The notes below the pieces were generated by a model that did no database searches, was not told where the DNA came from, and saw only the letters and a program-made list of their open reading frames with translations. A DNA stretch of 64,000 nt from G963665595 sp963665595 (GTDB lineage: Bacteria; Actinomycetota; Coriobacteriia; Coriobacteriales; CADBOM01), in the NCBI GenBank assembly GCA_963665595.2, contig CAXXJK010000004.1, positions 434,001-498,000 on the forward strand, read 5' to 3'. Each line of letters starts with the position of its first letter. The stretch's first letter is position 1. The translations under genes were made by a program, and so were the position numbers. Of this stretch, positions 17,786 through 26,331 are shown piece after piece.

Positions 17786-18946
17786 ATGCAGCACGAAGAA
17801 ACAAACCTTGCACCAATCAGCCGTCGTCAATTTTTGATAGGAGCCGCAAGCGTGGGAGCCCTCGCCGCACTGGCGCTTTCGGGCTGTAGCTCCTCAGGTT
17901 CAGCCTCGTCAACAAGTGCCAGCACCACAGGAGCAAGCACGCAATTTCCGGTAGATGTAACCGACCTCATGGGGCGCACCGTTACCATACAGAAGGCAGA
18001 TGCCGTTGTCACATTGTGCGCAACCGGCTTTGACCGCATGCTGGTGTTGGGTCAGACTAACCGCATCGTGGGGAACTTTGGCACGCTGACCGACTGGGCT
18101 CAGTATTGCAATAACAACACTGCCGTTAAAAGTCTGGGCGGCGGAAACATCGCCGGAAACCCTGATGTGGAAACGCTCAACGCGCTGGGAACCAATGTGC
18201 TGTTCTGCTGGCAAGAAGCGATTGGAGCAGGCAATGTGACCGATCCTAACAAGGCAGACTTCCAGGCTCTGTGCGCACAGCTGAGTACCGGAAACCCCAC
18301 GAGTGTGGCAAGCTTCCGGGAGTATCTCGCAACTGAAATACGTATGTACGCCAGCGCTTTGGCACAAAAAGATATTTCAGCACGCGCTGAAGAGTGGATC
18401 ACCTATGTACAGGGTAAGTTTGATTACATTCTCGCAAAAACTTCAAAGCTCACGAATGACCAACTCGTCAAAGTCTACTGTGCGCGCGGTGGCAAAAGCG
18501 GATCGGATCCTCTAAATGCATTTCTTAAATATTCCTACCCAGATTTTTGCATACAAATAGCCGGCGGCGTTAACGTGACAGATGCCGCCAGTGGCGAGTC
18601 GTACGGTGATGTAACGGCTGAGCAGATTGCCACCTGGAACCCGCAATACGTATTCTGCGGACGCATCTCTGACAAGAGTGCCATTACCGGCAGTGCCGCA
18701 TTTACGGGCACCGATGCTTTGAAGAATGGCAAGGTATCTTTGACTCCGAGCGGAGTCATGGAATGGGATACCGGCAGTGAGTGCGTGTTAAATGCGCTCT
18801 ACATGGCAAAGATGTTGCACCCTGATCTGTTCTCCGACCTTGACATGAAGGCCGAGATCAAAACCTATTATGCAACGTTTTTCACCACACAGATAACCGA
18901 TGCCCAGGCACAGAACATCCTGAACCGCATGGGGCCAAACGCCTAG
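17786..18946 (+). CDS. Tat/lipoprotein substrate-binding protein of FecB/BtuF type
   Basis: About 386 residues. The N-terminus has a twin-arginine motif SRRQFLIGAAS and hydrophobic helix ending in the lipobox LALSGCSS, so the mature protein is a surface lipoprotein. The rest is a TroA-like helical-backbone fold: VTDLMGRTVTIQKADAVV, then WNPQYVFCGRIS. This class captures siderophores, haem, cobalamin or chelated metals for FecCD permeases. The start at 17786 follows GGAG by six bases; an upstream in-frame ATG (17774) is weaker. Fragments of this gene recur at 9831, 27459 and 42686. Confidence 0.9.
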   Translation: MQHEETNLAPISRRQFLIGAASVGALAALALSGCSSSGSASSTSASTTGASTQFPVDVTDLMGRTVTIQKADAVVTLCATGFDRMLVLGQTNRIVGNFGTLTDWAQYCNNNTAVKSLGGGNIAGNPDVETLNALGTNVLFCWQEAIGAGNVTDPNKADFQALCAQLSTGNPTSVASFREYLATEIRMYASALAQKDISARAEEWITYVQGKFDYILAKTSKLTNDQLVKVYCARGGKSGSDPLNAFLKYSYPDFCIQIAGGVNVTDAASGESYGDVTAEQIATWNPQYVFCGRISDKSAITGSAAFTGTDALKNGKVSLTPSGVMEWDTGSECVLNALYMAKMLHPDLFSDLDMKAEIKTYYATFFTTQITDAQAQNILNRMGPNA

Positions 18947-18979
18947 CAGTTGAGTGGTTTCAAATCTTGCCGCTCACGT

Positions 18980-19019
18980 AAATATCTCCGTCATCCTGCA
19001 TAGAATGGCGGAGATATTT
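18980..19019 (+). terminator. Hairpin after the lipoprotein gene
   Basis: AAATATCTCCG and CGGAGATATTT pair across 18 bases, which extend the stem partly. It lies 34 bp after the stop. An 83-bp block starting here (18980-19062) recurs at 42962-43044, where the hairpin is a perfect palindrome. Confidence 0.6.
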
Positions 19020-19276
19020 GTGCGGACATATATAATCTTGAACAAACGAAGAAGAAAGAAACAACCATGCTTACGAAAATGCTATCTGTTGACGAGGAAT
19101 CCAAAGGTTTTAAGATCAAACATGAGGGCTTGGGCTGTGGTTTTGAGGTATACATACCGCTCCCAATATTCCAAGGACAAGCAAGAACCACCCGAAATCA
19201 ATACGCTTCTCATCAAGAGCAATGCGAGACATCCAAACCACGCTCCTAGTAGAGGTCAGCGATGTTTTGCCACACA

Positions 19277-19655
19277 GGAGGGGAAAACAGTTCGCTTCCT
19301 GCAGGCAGCTCAATTAGTCTTGCAGTTGAAAACTGCCATGGAGCAAGGAAAGCTGGATGTGCTTTATGCCGACCTCGCCAAAGCCGACATGCTGATATTA
19401 GACGAGTTCGGCTATATTCCCCTTGATGCCGATGGCGGAAGGCTGTTGTTTCAGGTGCTTTCAAACAGCTACGAATCCCAAAGTCTGGTGATAACCACCA
19501 ACATAGAATTTGGTAAATGGGGCACGGTTCTGGCAGACGAGAAGCTGGCTTCTGCCGTGGCTGATAGGATCGTACATCACGGAAGGCTTATAGAATTCGG
19601 CGGTAAAAGCAGGCGCGTCACCGATTCGTTGATGCTAGGAAACAGAAAAGAATAG
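19277..19655 (+). pseudogene. IstB (IS21 helper ATPase) C-terminal remnant
   Basis: The frame reads VRFLQAAQLVLQL, ADMLILDEFGYIPLD (Walker B), SLVITTNIEFGKWGTV and DRIVHHGRLIEF, collinear with the intact IstB at 23529 but clearly diverged from it, so it derives from another IS21-type element. Walker A and the N-terminus are missing. The upstream stretch 19067-19249 has an open frame I do not recognise. Confidence 0.8.
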
Positions 19656-19754
19656 CAAAAAATAGTCCGGATGCCCCTTGAAGGTGAAATCAGAAAAACT
19701 TTCGTGATAACAACCGAAAGAAATGTTTGGTAATTTACGAAAAATCAGCTTGAC

Positions 19755-19775
19755 AAAACACAAGCCTTTCAGGCT
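19755..19775 (-). terminator. Terminator of the third DUF4143 ATPase
   Basis: On the minus strand AGCCT-GAA-AGGCT is followed by TGTGTTTTGTC. The hairpin overlaps the stop codon at 19774. Confidence 0.45.
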
Positions 19776-21144
19776 ATAGACTCTCCAGAACACTAAACCA
19801 CATATAAGAAGGAATCTTCATTCCAGTTTTATCCTGTACGAATGCCTTTGGATGAACGATATATGACTGACCCACACGCTTTGTAAAGTGCTTCTTGAAG
19901 CTATCGTAAGAGCTCGTGGTGTAGTTCTTAGAGGATTTGACCTCCACGAGATCAATCTTAAAATTTGTTATTCCTCCAGATGACAATAGGAAATCTATTT
20001 CGATATCGTTACGATGCTTTTCCTTGGAATAGTGCGTGTAAAAGAACAGCTTTCGACCTGAAGCAATAATTGCTTGGGCAATCAGGTTTTCATGCAACAT
20101 TCCCTCATTCAAGGAAAGATTTCCTTCAAGTATTTTGCGATACAGCTCTTGAGAAGTTATCTCGTTTTCAGAAAAGGCCAAACTTACCAGCAATCCAGTA
20201 TCCGCCATATAGCACTTGACGCTCGCATCATCCATAGCTAAAGCAAGCCCAGTATTTGGATCCGTGCACTTGAAGCAAAGATTACAGATCATGGAATCCT
20301 CAAGCCAAAATAAAGGGTCATCATAACGATCAAATTCACCGTTATTATCAATTTTACTTAAAACGATTTTCTTATCATGTGTCGACAAGTAGCTAGGGAT
20401 ATGTTCGAAAAGTGCTGATACTTTCGAGCGATATTGTCGTGCAACTTTGTTTATATCCTCACGATACAAGCCAAGAATCTGTCGCTTTGCAAAGTCAGCA
20501 GCCTCGAAATCAAGATTGCCTTCGAAATATGCAACTACACTTTGAGGCATTCCCCCTACCAGCATATATTCACGTACTAAATGTGTCGCTCTTTTTTGGA
20601 AATGATCGATCAAAGGCTGTTTTTGCTCATAGCAATCACGAATATAACTGAGAAGCTGCTCTTCTTGGGCTGCCAAAAGAAACTCTGGGAAAGTTAGAGG
20701 GTGCATTTTCAGCTTTTCCTCTTCAGATGGAATAACAATACTCTTAACATTTTCATGAATAGATATCAACGACCCCGTCTCAAGGTAATCATAGCGACCA
20801 TCGGCAACCAAATATTTAATTGCTTGACGTGCCTGCGGAAACATTTGTACCTCGTCAAAGATTATGAGTGAATCCCGCTCGTAAAGTTTGACCCCATATT
20901 CAATAGAAATCGTCTGAAAGAATCTAGCAAGATCTAAAAGATTGTCGTTAAAGTTGTCCTTCACTGCCTTTGAAGCAAGCGCAAAGTCGATCAGAACAAA
21001 GGACTTGTAATTCTCGCATCCAAATTTCTTTGCAATCGTAGATTTACCGATACGGCGTGCACCTTCTATCAATAATGCAGTAGAGCCGTTTGAACGAGAT
21101 TTCCATGCAAGTAATTTGCTATATATGCTTCTTTGAAGTTCCAT
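19774..21144 (-). CDS. DUF4143-type AAA ATPase (third copy)
   Basis: 456 residues. Walker A GARRIGKST (about 29-37), Walker B LIIFDEVQ (about 93-100), sensor LETGSLIS, and a C-terminal NDIEIDFLLSSGG...IDLVEVKSS nuclease-like signature. It belongs to the same broad family as the genes at 4150 and 10929, but sequence similarity is low outside the motifs. The start at 21144 follows AGGAGAAGAG. Its promoter region holds three spaced repeats related to those of the 10929 gene. No neighbour gives a functional clue. Confidence 0.87.
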   Translation of the reverse strand: MELQRSIYSKLLAWKSRSNGSTALLIEGARRIGKSTIAKKFGCENYKSFVLIDFALASKAVKDNFNDNLLDLARFFQTISIEYGVKLYERDSLIIFDEVQMFPQARQAIKYLVADGRYDYLETGSLISIHENVKSIVIPSEEEKLKMHPLTFPEFLLAAQEEQLLSYIRDCYEQKQPLIDHFQKRATHLVREYMLVGGMPQSVVAYFEGNLDFEAADFAKRQILGLYREDINKVARQYRSKVSALFEHIPSYLSTHDKKIVLSKIDNNGEFDRYDDPLFWLEDSMICNLCFKCTDPNTGLALAMDDASVKCYMADTGLLVSLAFSENEITSQELYRKILEGNLSLNEGMLHENLIAQAIIASGRKLFFYTHYSKEKHRNDIEIDFLLSSGGITNFKIDLVEVKSSKNYTTSSYDSFKKHFTKRVGQSYIVHPKAFVQDKTGMKIPSYMWFSVLESL

Positions 21145-21179
21145 CTCTTCTCCTATGCGGCAACATAGTATACGGCAGT

Positions 21180-21256
21180 ACGCAAAGTATTATACATCTA
21201 AAACGCGGTAATACGCAAAGTACAAAAATGCGAAATATACGCCAGTGCGCAAAGTG
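21180..21256. repeat. Three spaced repeats with CGCAAAGT core
   Basis: ACGCAAAGTA at 21180-21189 and 21213-21222, and GCGCAAAGTG at 21247-21256, spaced 33 and 34 bp. Each is preceded by a CGG/CGC-containing stretch (CGGCAGT, GCGGTAAT, CGCCAGT), giving an extended unit similar to CGGCAAAATTGCGCAAAT in the array at 10821. Confidence 0.75.
21189..21218 (-). promoter_or_regulatory. Promoter of the third DUF4143 ATPase, overlapping a repeat
   Basis: On the minus strand TTGCGT (21218-21213) and TATAAT (21194-21189) are separated by 18 bp. The -35 is part of the middle repeat, the same architecture as at 10867-10895. Confidence 0.55.
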
Positions 21257-21485
21257 CGAAGATAACTGTCGAACTGCAAAATTCAACCGTCTCGATGCGG
21301 ACAGAGGCTTCGTAAAGACCTTTCACCATAACCGCTAGCTAAAACCTAGGCTGTGTTAGCCCGCTCCTAACGTGATAGATGTCCGCCTGATTTCCTAATA
21401 TGATTCCTATCGAAACTGACAGATAGGAGTCACCATGAACAACAACACCGCATGCCAGCAAAATAGTCCTATAGGGGAAGATTTA

Positions 21486-21519
21486 TTGAAATTAGCCAAT
21501 AATCTTCCTATACGGGAAG
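21486..21519 (+). promoter_or_regulatory. hipBA promoter with overlapping operator
   Basis: TTGAAA (21486-21491) and TATACG (21509-21514) are separated by 17 bp. The -10 lies inside the palindrome CTTCCTATACGGGAAG (21504-21519). A related half, CCTATAGGGGAAGATT, occurs upstream at 21468. This fits HipB-type autorepression. Confidence 0.55.
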
Positions 21520-21583
21520 TTTTACCCCTAAAGCTGTGTTATCATCCCAAATGGTAAGAGAAGCGAAAGGACGGCTTTGCATG

Positions 21584-21832
21584 AATGCGATTACGCCACA
21601 AAAGCCCCGAAACACGGACGGTAAAATCAGAGACGCTTTAGATTTGGGGTTCATTATCCGCGAGCGCAGAGTTGACCTTGGTCTTACTCAAGTACAGCTT
21701 GCGCAGGCGTGCGGTTGCTCGCCTCGCTTCGTTGGAGAACTTGAGCGGGGTATTGCCGGCGGAAATATAAAACAGGTTATTCGTATTTGTCGCAGCCTGG
21801 GAATCGATCTGTTCGCTAAAGTAAGGGGGTAG
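21584..21832 (+). CDS. hipB: HipB-like antitoxin/transcriptional repressor
   Basis: 82 residues with an XRE-type helix-turn-helix: IRERRVDLGLTQVQLAQACG then SPRFVGELERG (about 27-58). HipB binds operator DNA and neutralises the HipA kinase. The start at 21584 is preceded by AAAGGA; a longer frame from 21536 would begin very close to the predicted transcription start. The hipA start follows six bases after its stop. The gene itself is intact although its partner has been split by an insertion. Confidence 0.85.
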   Translation, partial: NAITPQKPRNTDGKIRDALDLGFIIRERRVDLGLTQVQLAQACGCSPRFVGELERGIAGGNIKQVIRICRSLGIDLFAKVRG

Positions 21833-21837
21833 GCACC

Positions 21838-21937
21838 ATGGCTATTCTTGTCTACAGAGACCGGAATGGTTATCGAGACTTCGTTGGTAAAATCGACTAT
21901 GCAGCTGCGAAGCCCGGAACCTTCACTTACGACAAAG
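21838..21937 (+). pseudogene. hipA: HipA kinase, 5' fragment (split by IS21)
   Basis: Encodes MAILVYRDRNGYRDFVGKID and continues to GTFTYDK, the typical first strands of HipA. After FTYDK the insertion sequence begins and a stop follows within six codons. The coding sequence resumes after the second GACAAAG copy at 24371. Joining the fragments at the repeat keeps the frame and gives a protein of about 431 residues, the normal HipA size. Confidence 0.9.
21931..21937. repeat. 7-bp target duplication of the IS21 element, left
   Basis: GACAAAG is repeated at 24371-24377. A 7-bp duplication is within the 4-8 bp range known for IS21-family elements. Confidence 0.85.
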
Positions 21938-22068
21938 TGTGTTTGGTAGTCTAGAAGCCGACATAATCTTCAGTAGGTTTTCGACATAATATGCAAGAAC
22001 ATGCTGACCCATCCAACAACACCTATTCTGGTTGTGCTTAGTTTCAATCAGGAAGGTAGGAAGGAACA

Positions 22069-23532
22069 ATGATCAGCATGTCCACTATTAATTCTATACG
22101 GCAGATGAGGCGAGAAGGTGACAGCATCGTCAACATTGCCAGAAATACAGGTGTCTGTCGAGATACCGTCTACAAATATCTTGCGAAAGATGACTTCTCA
22201 CCGAAGATGCCAGTTGATTTTGAACCTCGTCCATCGAAGCTCGATCCATATAAGAACCTCATCAATCAATGGATTGATGAAGACGAACATGAGTGGCGAA
22301 AACAGCGTCACACGGCACGCCGAATCTGGCAACGACTGATATTTGAAGAGGGACTTGACGTATCTGAAACCACCGTTAGTCGCTACGTCCGAACGATTAA
22401 AGATGCGCGAAAGGGAACAAAAGAACAGTATCTGGACTTGCAGTGGGCACCAAGCGAAGCTCAAGCCGATTTTGGCGAAGCAGATTTCTATATACGTGGA
22501 ACTCGCATGCGCCTCAGCTACTTTGTCCTGTCTTTCCCGTTTTCCAATGTAGGTTTCGCGCAAGTTTTTCCCGGTGAGAATGCCGAATGTGTTTGCGAGG
22601 CGCTAAAACGCATATTTGAACATATCGGTGGTGTTCCCAGGCGAATCGTATTCGATAACGCAACCGGTATTGGTCGGAGAGTCTGCAAAGAGGTTCATAC
22701 CACTAAAATGTTTGGGGCATTTGCGGCCCACTATGGCTTTGGGTTTTCGTTTTGCAACCCAAATGCTGGACATGAAAAAGGCAATGTCGAGAACAAAGTT
22801 GGAGCGCTTCGCCGGTCCTTGTTCGTTCCGGTACCCTATGTTACTGATATGGCAGCTTTTAACAAACGTTTGTTGGAATGCTGTATGGAGCACTCGATGA
22901 AAACCCATTGGCTAAAAGCCGAGCCTGAAAATCAATTGTTTATGGAGGATCGTCTGGCTTCATACGGACTACCGGAAAAACCGTTTGCGATAGTTCGCTA
23001 TGAGCGCCCTAAAACTAACAAACAGGGTAAAGTGGCGATCAACGGGCCACATCACTACTCTACAAGCCCGCGATATGCTGAGTGTGAGGTAATCGCTGCC
23101 ATCGGTGCGCTAAAGATTGAGATCTACGATACGGCAGGAACCTTCATTTGCAAGCATATACGCGCTTATGGAAATGCACCAACCGATACTAGCGATCCGG
23201 CATCGCAACTGCCTCTTTTGTGCACGAGAGCCAAAGCTTGGAGGAACTCGCAGGTCCGGGCAGCTTTATCCGAGGATCTGCGGGCTCATATGGATGCGCT
23301 CACAGAGCCAGATCTGCGCGCTGAGTTACGAATGATGCGTGATGAATCAGCAAAAACTGGCTGGGCCGCAACCAAACAGGCAGTTGAGATGGCGTTTGCC
23401 GCGACTGGCCGTCTTGATGAGGCGAGTGTGTCGATTGGAGCAGCGCGAATAGCATCTGGAAATATCCACATAGATTATGATGAACCGGTAAACCTTGCCG
23501 AATATGACCATGCGCTACAGCTGAGAGCGTGA
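22069..23532 (+). CDS. istA: IS21-family transposase IstA
   Basis: 487 residues. An N-terminal helix-turn-helix (INSIRQMRREGDSIVNIARN) is followed by an RNase H-like DDE domain: Asp134 in QADFGEAD, Asp196 in VFDNATG and Glu241 in HEKGNVENKVG. It catalyses cut-and-paste or replicative strand transfer of the element. The ribosome site GGAAGGAACA precedes the ATG. It overlaps istB by four bases. Confidence 0.95.
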   Translation: MISMSTINSIRQMRREGDSIVNIARNTGVCRDTVYKYLAKDDFSPKMPVDFEPRPSKLDPYKNLINQWIDEDEHEWRKQRHTARRIWQRLIFEEGLDVSETTVSRYVRTIKDARKGTKEQYLDLQWAPSEAQADFGEADFYIRGTRMRLSYFVLSFPFSNVGFAQVFPGENAECVCEALKRIFEHIGGVPRRIVFDNATGIGRRVCKEVHTTKMFGAFAAHYGFGFSFCNPNAGHEKGNVENKVGALRRSLFVPVPYVTDMAAFNKRLLECCMEHSMKTHWLKAEPENQLFMEDRLASYGLPEKPFAIVRYERPKTNKQGKVAINGPHHYSTSPRYAECEVIAAIGALKIEIYDTAGTFICKHIRAYGNAPTDTSDPASQLPLLCTRAKAWRNSQVRAALSEDLRAHMDALTEPDLRAELRMMRDESAKTGWAATKQAVEMAFAATGRLDEASVSIGAARIASGNIHIDYDEPVNLAEYDHALQLRA

Positions 23533-24293
23533 TCAGTGTGGCCTATCTCAAAGCAGAGGAAATCGATTTATTTAGAACGCTTGCACGTGGCGTCTACCTG
23601 TCCAAGGAGGTGATCGAGAGTTTTATCGAAGACGCAACCGCGGGGCAAGTACGTGCCGTTATGGATTTACTCACCGACGAAATGCATACAAGGGAACGTC
23701 ATAAGCGAGAGCGACTTATGCGCAAGGCAAGGTTCCCAGTCATCAAATCATTTAAGGATTACGATTTCTCTCAAGTATCGTTTCCGGAAGGCTATGATTC
23801 TCATGCGTTGATGTCATTGGGGTTTATCGATCATTTGCAAGACTTTGTTTTTCATGGCAAGACAGGACGCGGCAAGACACATCTGGCTATCGCCATTGGC
23901 ATTGCTTGTGTTCAACAGGCCAGAATGACTCGATTTTTTACAGCCGCAGAGTTGGTTTTAGCTTTAGTCAGGGCCAACCGTGATCATACCCTAGAAACGC
24001 TGATGAAGGATATTGCCCGCTCTGACTTACTTATCATCGATGAACTGGGCTACGTTCCCTTAGATATTGAGGGCGCGCGTCTGTTATTTCAAGTGATGGC
24101 CGATTGCTATGAAAAGCGTAGCCTAGTGATTACAACAAACATTGAATTCTCGAAGTGGGGTACGGTGTTTGGTGACGACAAACTAGCCGCAGCTCTGATT
24201 GATCGAATCGTGCATCATGGAAGGCTTGTCGAGTTTAATGGTACCAGCAGGCGCATGGATGCCGCGTTGATGTTAGGAAAAACGAAGGAATAA
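23529..24293 (+). CDS. istB: IS21 helper ATPase IstB
   Basis: 254 residues of the DnaC-like AAA+ group. Walker A is GKTGRGKT (about 110-117), Walker B LLIIDELGY (about 163-171), and the sensor VITTNIEFSKW. IstB selects target DNA and assists IstA. The GTG start overlaps the istA stop, giving coupled translation. Full length, no lesions seen. Confidence 0.95.
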   Translation: MISVAYLKAEEIDLFRTLARGVYLSKEVIESFIEDATAGQVRAVMDLLTDEMHTRERHKRERLMRKARFPVIKSFKDYDFSQVSFPEGYDSHALMSLGFIDHLQDFVFHGKTGRGKTHLAIAIGIACVQQARMTRFFTAAELVLALVRANRDHTLETLMKDIARSDLLIIDELGYVPLDIEGARLLFQVMADCYEKRSLVITTNIEFSKWGTVFGDDKLAAALIDRIVHHGRLVEFNGTSRRMDAALMLGKTKE

Positions 24294-24319
24294 AAAGAGG
24301 GGTCAGCAAGACGCATATT

Positions 24320-25573
24320 GTGTCGGAAATCGACAGCAGAAAGTGTCGACTTTTACTTGACTACATACACGACAAAGACTATCTTGATCGCGCGAGACGC
24401 GACAGCGAATTAGGCATTTCCGAAACTCTGCCGCTTGATGCAAAGCCTTATTCTGCGCAGGAATTCGGGCCCTTCTTCAGGGGATTGCTGCCCGAAGGCG
24501 AAGTGTACGAACATTTGGCGGAGTTCTATCAGGTTTCGCAATCCGACTACCTGTCTATGCTTGAGCAGATGGGTTGCGAGAGCATTGGCGCGCTCACTTT
24601 TATCTCTGAAGGTGTCAACCCGACTGAGTACGAGCCATATTACGAGCCGGTCGATGTTGAGACGATCAATGCCATGCTGGAAAATCCAGCCCGCATGGCA
24701 ACACTGACTGCAAGTTCGACGCGTCTGTCGCTTGCAGGCGCTCAGTCCAAGGTCGCATGGTTTCTCCCTCGTGGGTTATCAGCTGGCGAAGCCCAGCCAA
24801 CCGATTGGCGCATTCCTAGGGGCACCGCACCTTCGACTCATATCGTTAAAATATCAAGGAAGGGCGAGGAGGATATAGCCCTCAATGAATTTGCCTGTTC
24901 AGCGCTGGCAAATGCCTGCGGGATCAATACGGCTCAGGTCTGTGCGCTTCCTGATGTGCCGGGTGTCATCACGGTGGAAAGATACGATAGGGTATGGATG
25001 CCAACTGAGACGGGCGATTCTGTAGTCCGACTTCATCAGGAGGATTTTTGCCAAGCACTCGGACTCGCTCCGTTTCTTAAGTACCAACCCCAGGGCACTT
25101 CTGCGAACTATCCAGCAATGGCTGCGGACCTTATCGACGCCGCATCGGACAACCCAATAGCCGATAAGCTTGAGTTCGCTAAAAGGCTTGTATTCTGCTA
25201 TGCCTTGGGTAATTCGGATGCACATTTCAAGAATTTCTCGCTGCTTTATAACGAGGCATGGACCGGACGAAGACTCGCTCCGCTCTATGATGTTACCTGC
25301 ATACCTTTGACCGGTTATTCGACGGCCATGCCGTTCGAATTGGGATCCCGCCGCGCATTAGACGACATCGCCGAGAGCGACATCATGGTGCTTGCCACAG
25401 ATTTAGGGGTTGGATTATCCCTGTTTGACGGAGTTGTCGCAGAAGTGATGAGATCGTTGGAGGCTCCATCTATCAGTCATTTTAACAGGCAAGTCACGAG
25501 GATGGTTGACAGGATTTTAGAAAACTCGAAGGGAAGGCTAGGCGTGCTGAAAAGATTCTTGGCCCAGGCCTGA
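24320..25573 (+). pseudogene. hipA: HipA kinase, 3' fragment with IS-derived start
   Basis: The coding sequence of hipA resumes at 24377 with DYLDRARRDSELGISETLPL, then EFGPFFRGLLPEGE, the Gly-rich loop LSLAGAQSK, THIVKIS, catalytic ALGNSDAHFKNFSLL and metal-binding LAPLYDVT. All kinase motifs are present. The open frame begins upstream at a GTG (24320) inside the IS right end, so a chimeric protein with 18-19 foreign residues replacing the first 33 could be made; an AAAGAGGGG site lies about 16 bp ahead. HipA phosphorylates glutamyl-tRNA synthetase in E. coli; the target here is unknown. Confidence 0.88.
24371..24377. repeat. 7-bp target duplication of the IS21 element, right
   Basis: GACAAAG, matching 21931-21937. 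The last G is the first base of the same hipA codon in both copies. Confidence 0.85.
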
Positions 25574-25589
25574 TACTATGGGTTCGAAA

Positions 25590-26274
25590 TGCAATCGAGT
25601 AGGAGGTGCGGGATTAATTCCCGCACCGTCCTCTCACACCACCGGGCATACGGTTCCGTACCACGGCGGTTCCCAGACTTAACATCCAACTTCCAAATAA
25701 CGTTCCGAGAAGGTAGTCCACCCGAGTTCCTCCAGCTTGGAATTGTTGAGCGCCCTATGGAGCACCCCGCTCCCGGCAATCCTCCAGTACGCCTTACGCG
25801 AGTTCGCCCATTCCCAAGCTTGGCCTTTCGATATGCCGAGCTTCTTGAGCGCCTTGAACTTGGTGCGTATCTTCTTCCATTGTTTCCAGTACACGGCTCT
25901 GATCTTGCGACGCAACCACTGGTCTATCCCCGCGAGCAACTTCTTCATGTCGGCTAGTTTGAAATAGCCGACCCATCCGTTGACGAGGTATCTTAGGCGG
26001 TCACGGCGGTAATCCAACGACCACGCATTGCTGCGTGCCGTGATGGTTCGAATCTTGTCCTTGAGTTTCGCGACCGACTTTGCATGTACCCGGAATCGGA
26101 GTTCTCCATCATGTCGATAGAATCCGTATCCAAGATACTTCACGCCCTTCGCAAGATTGCCGACGAAGGTCTTGTCCCTGTTCACCTTGAGGAAGAGTCT
26201 TTCCTCAATGAACCCCGTGACCACTATCATCGTACGTTCAGCGGCTTTGCGCGTTCTCTTCAAGATGAGACAGT
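25590..26274 (-). mobile_element. Group II intron remnant (3' part, with maturase fragment)
   Basis: On the minus strand the maturase frame ends at 25679 and is followed by GTACGGAACCGTATGCCC, GGTGGTGTGAGAGGACGG and a GC-rich hairpin (GGTGCGGG...CCCGCACC), then CTCCTACTCGAT. This matches domains V and VI and the 3' end of a bacterial group II intron. The 5' half, including the ribozyme core and most of the reverse transcriptase, is missing. The 3' end lies about 17 bp after the hipA stop. Confidence 0.85.
25679..26274 (-). pseudogene. Group II intron maturase, C-terminal fragment
   Basis: Contains CLILKRTRKAAERTM, EERLFLKVNRDKTFVG, GVKYLGYGFY (end of the RT palm/thumb) and the group II maturase-specific domain WLRRKIRAVYWKQWKKIRTK followed by AWEWANSRKAYWRIAGS. 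The break at 26274 falls exactly where the catalytic YxDD should precede CLIL, so the active site is gone. Beyond the break the DNA matches an IS21 end. Confidence 0.85.
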
Positions 26275-26303
26275 TGTATGTAGTCAAGTAAAAGTCGACA
26301 CTT
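26275..26303. mobile_element. Orphan IS21 terminal sequence
   Basis: TGTATGTAGTCAAGTAAAAG and the following TCGACACTT match the reverse-complemented right end of the IS21 element at 24370 essentially base for base. It marks a lost copy or a deletion that removed the rest of the element and the 5' part of the intron. Confidence 0.8.
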
Positions 26304-26331
26304 CTGTCCAGTAAAGTGTAGCCGATCCAAT
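26304..26331. repeat. 28-bp repeat, copy 1 (IS-end-like)
   Basis: Matches 45644-45671 at 26 of 28 positions, with core TGTCCAGTAAAGTGTA. It runs into the ATG of the LysR gene at 26330. Probably the terminus of an insertion sequence whose body is lost. Confidence 0.6.

Larger units (their letters stand above)
21938..24370 (+). mobile_element. Complete IS21-family insertion sequence in hipA
   Basis: 2433 bp, flanked by GACAAAG duplications. The ends are imperfect inverted repeats: left TGTGTTTGGTAGTC... and, reverse-complemented, right GTGTATGTAGTC.... Both ends continue with repeated CGACA-containing subterminal motifs and finish with a shared ATATGC...TGCTGACC block, as expected for the multiple transposase-binding sites of IS21. 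It carries intact istA and istB in overlapping order, so it is probably active. Confidence 0.93.

Noticed and set aside
19067..19249. Frame MLTKMLSVDEESKGF preceding the IstB remnant
   Set aside because: Possibly a lost transposase N-terminus, but there is no recognisable domain and the frame is cut short.
21434..21556. 40-codon frame starting MNNNTACQQNSPIGED ahead of hipB
   Set aside because: It has a GGAG site, but the hipBA promoter and operator lie inside it and it resembles no protein known to me; coding status is not supported.
25578..25610. tRNA-like GGTTCGAAAT near the group II intron end
   Set aside because: No acceptor or anticodon stems can be formed around it; the sequence is part of the intron 3' flank.
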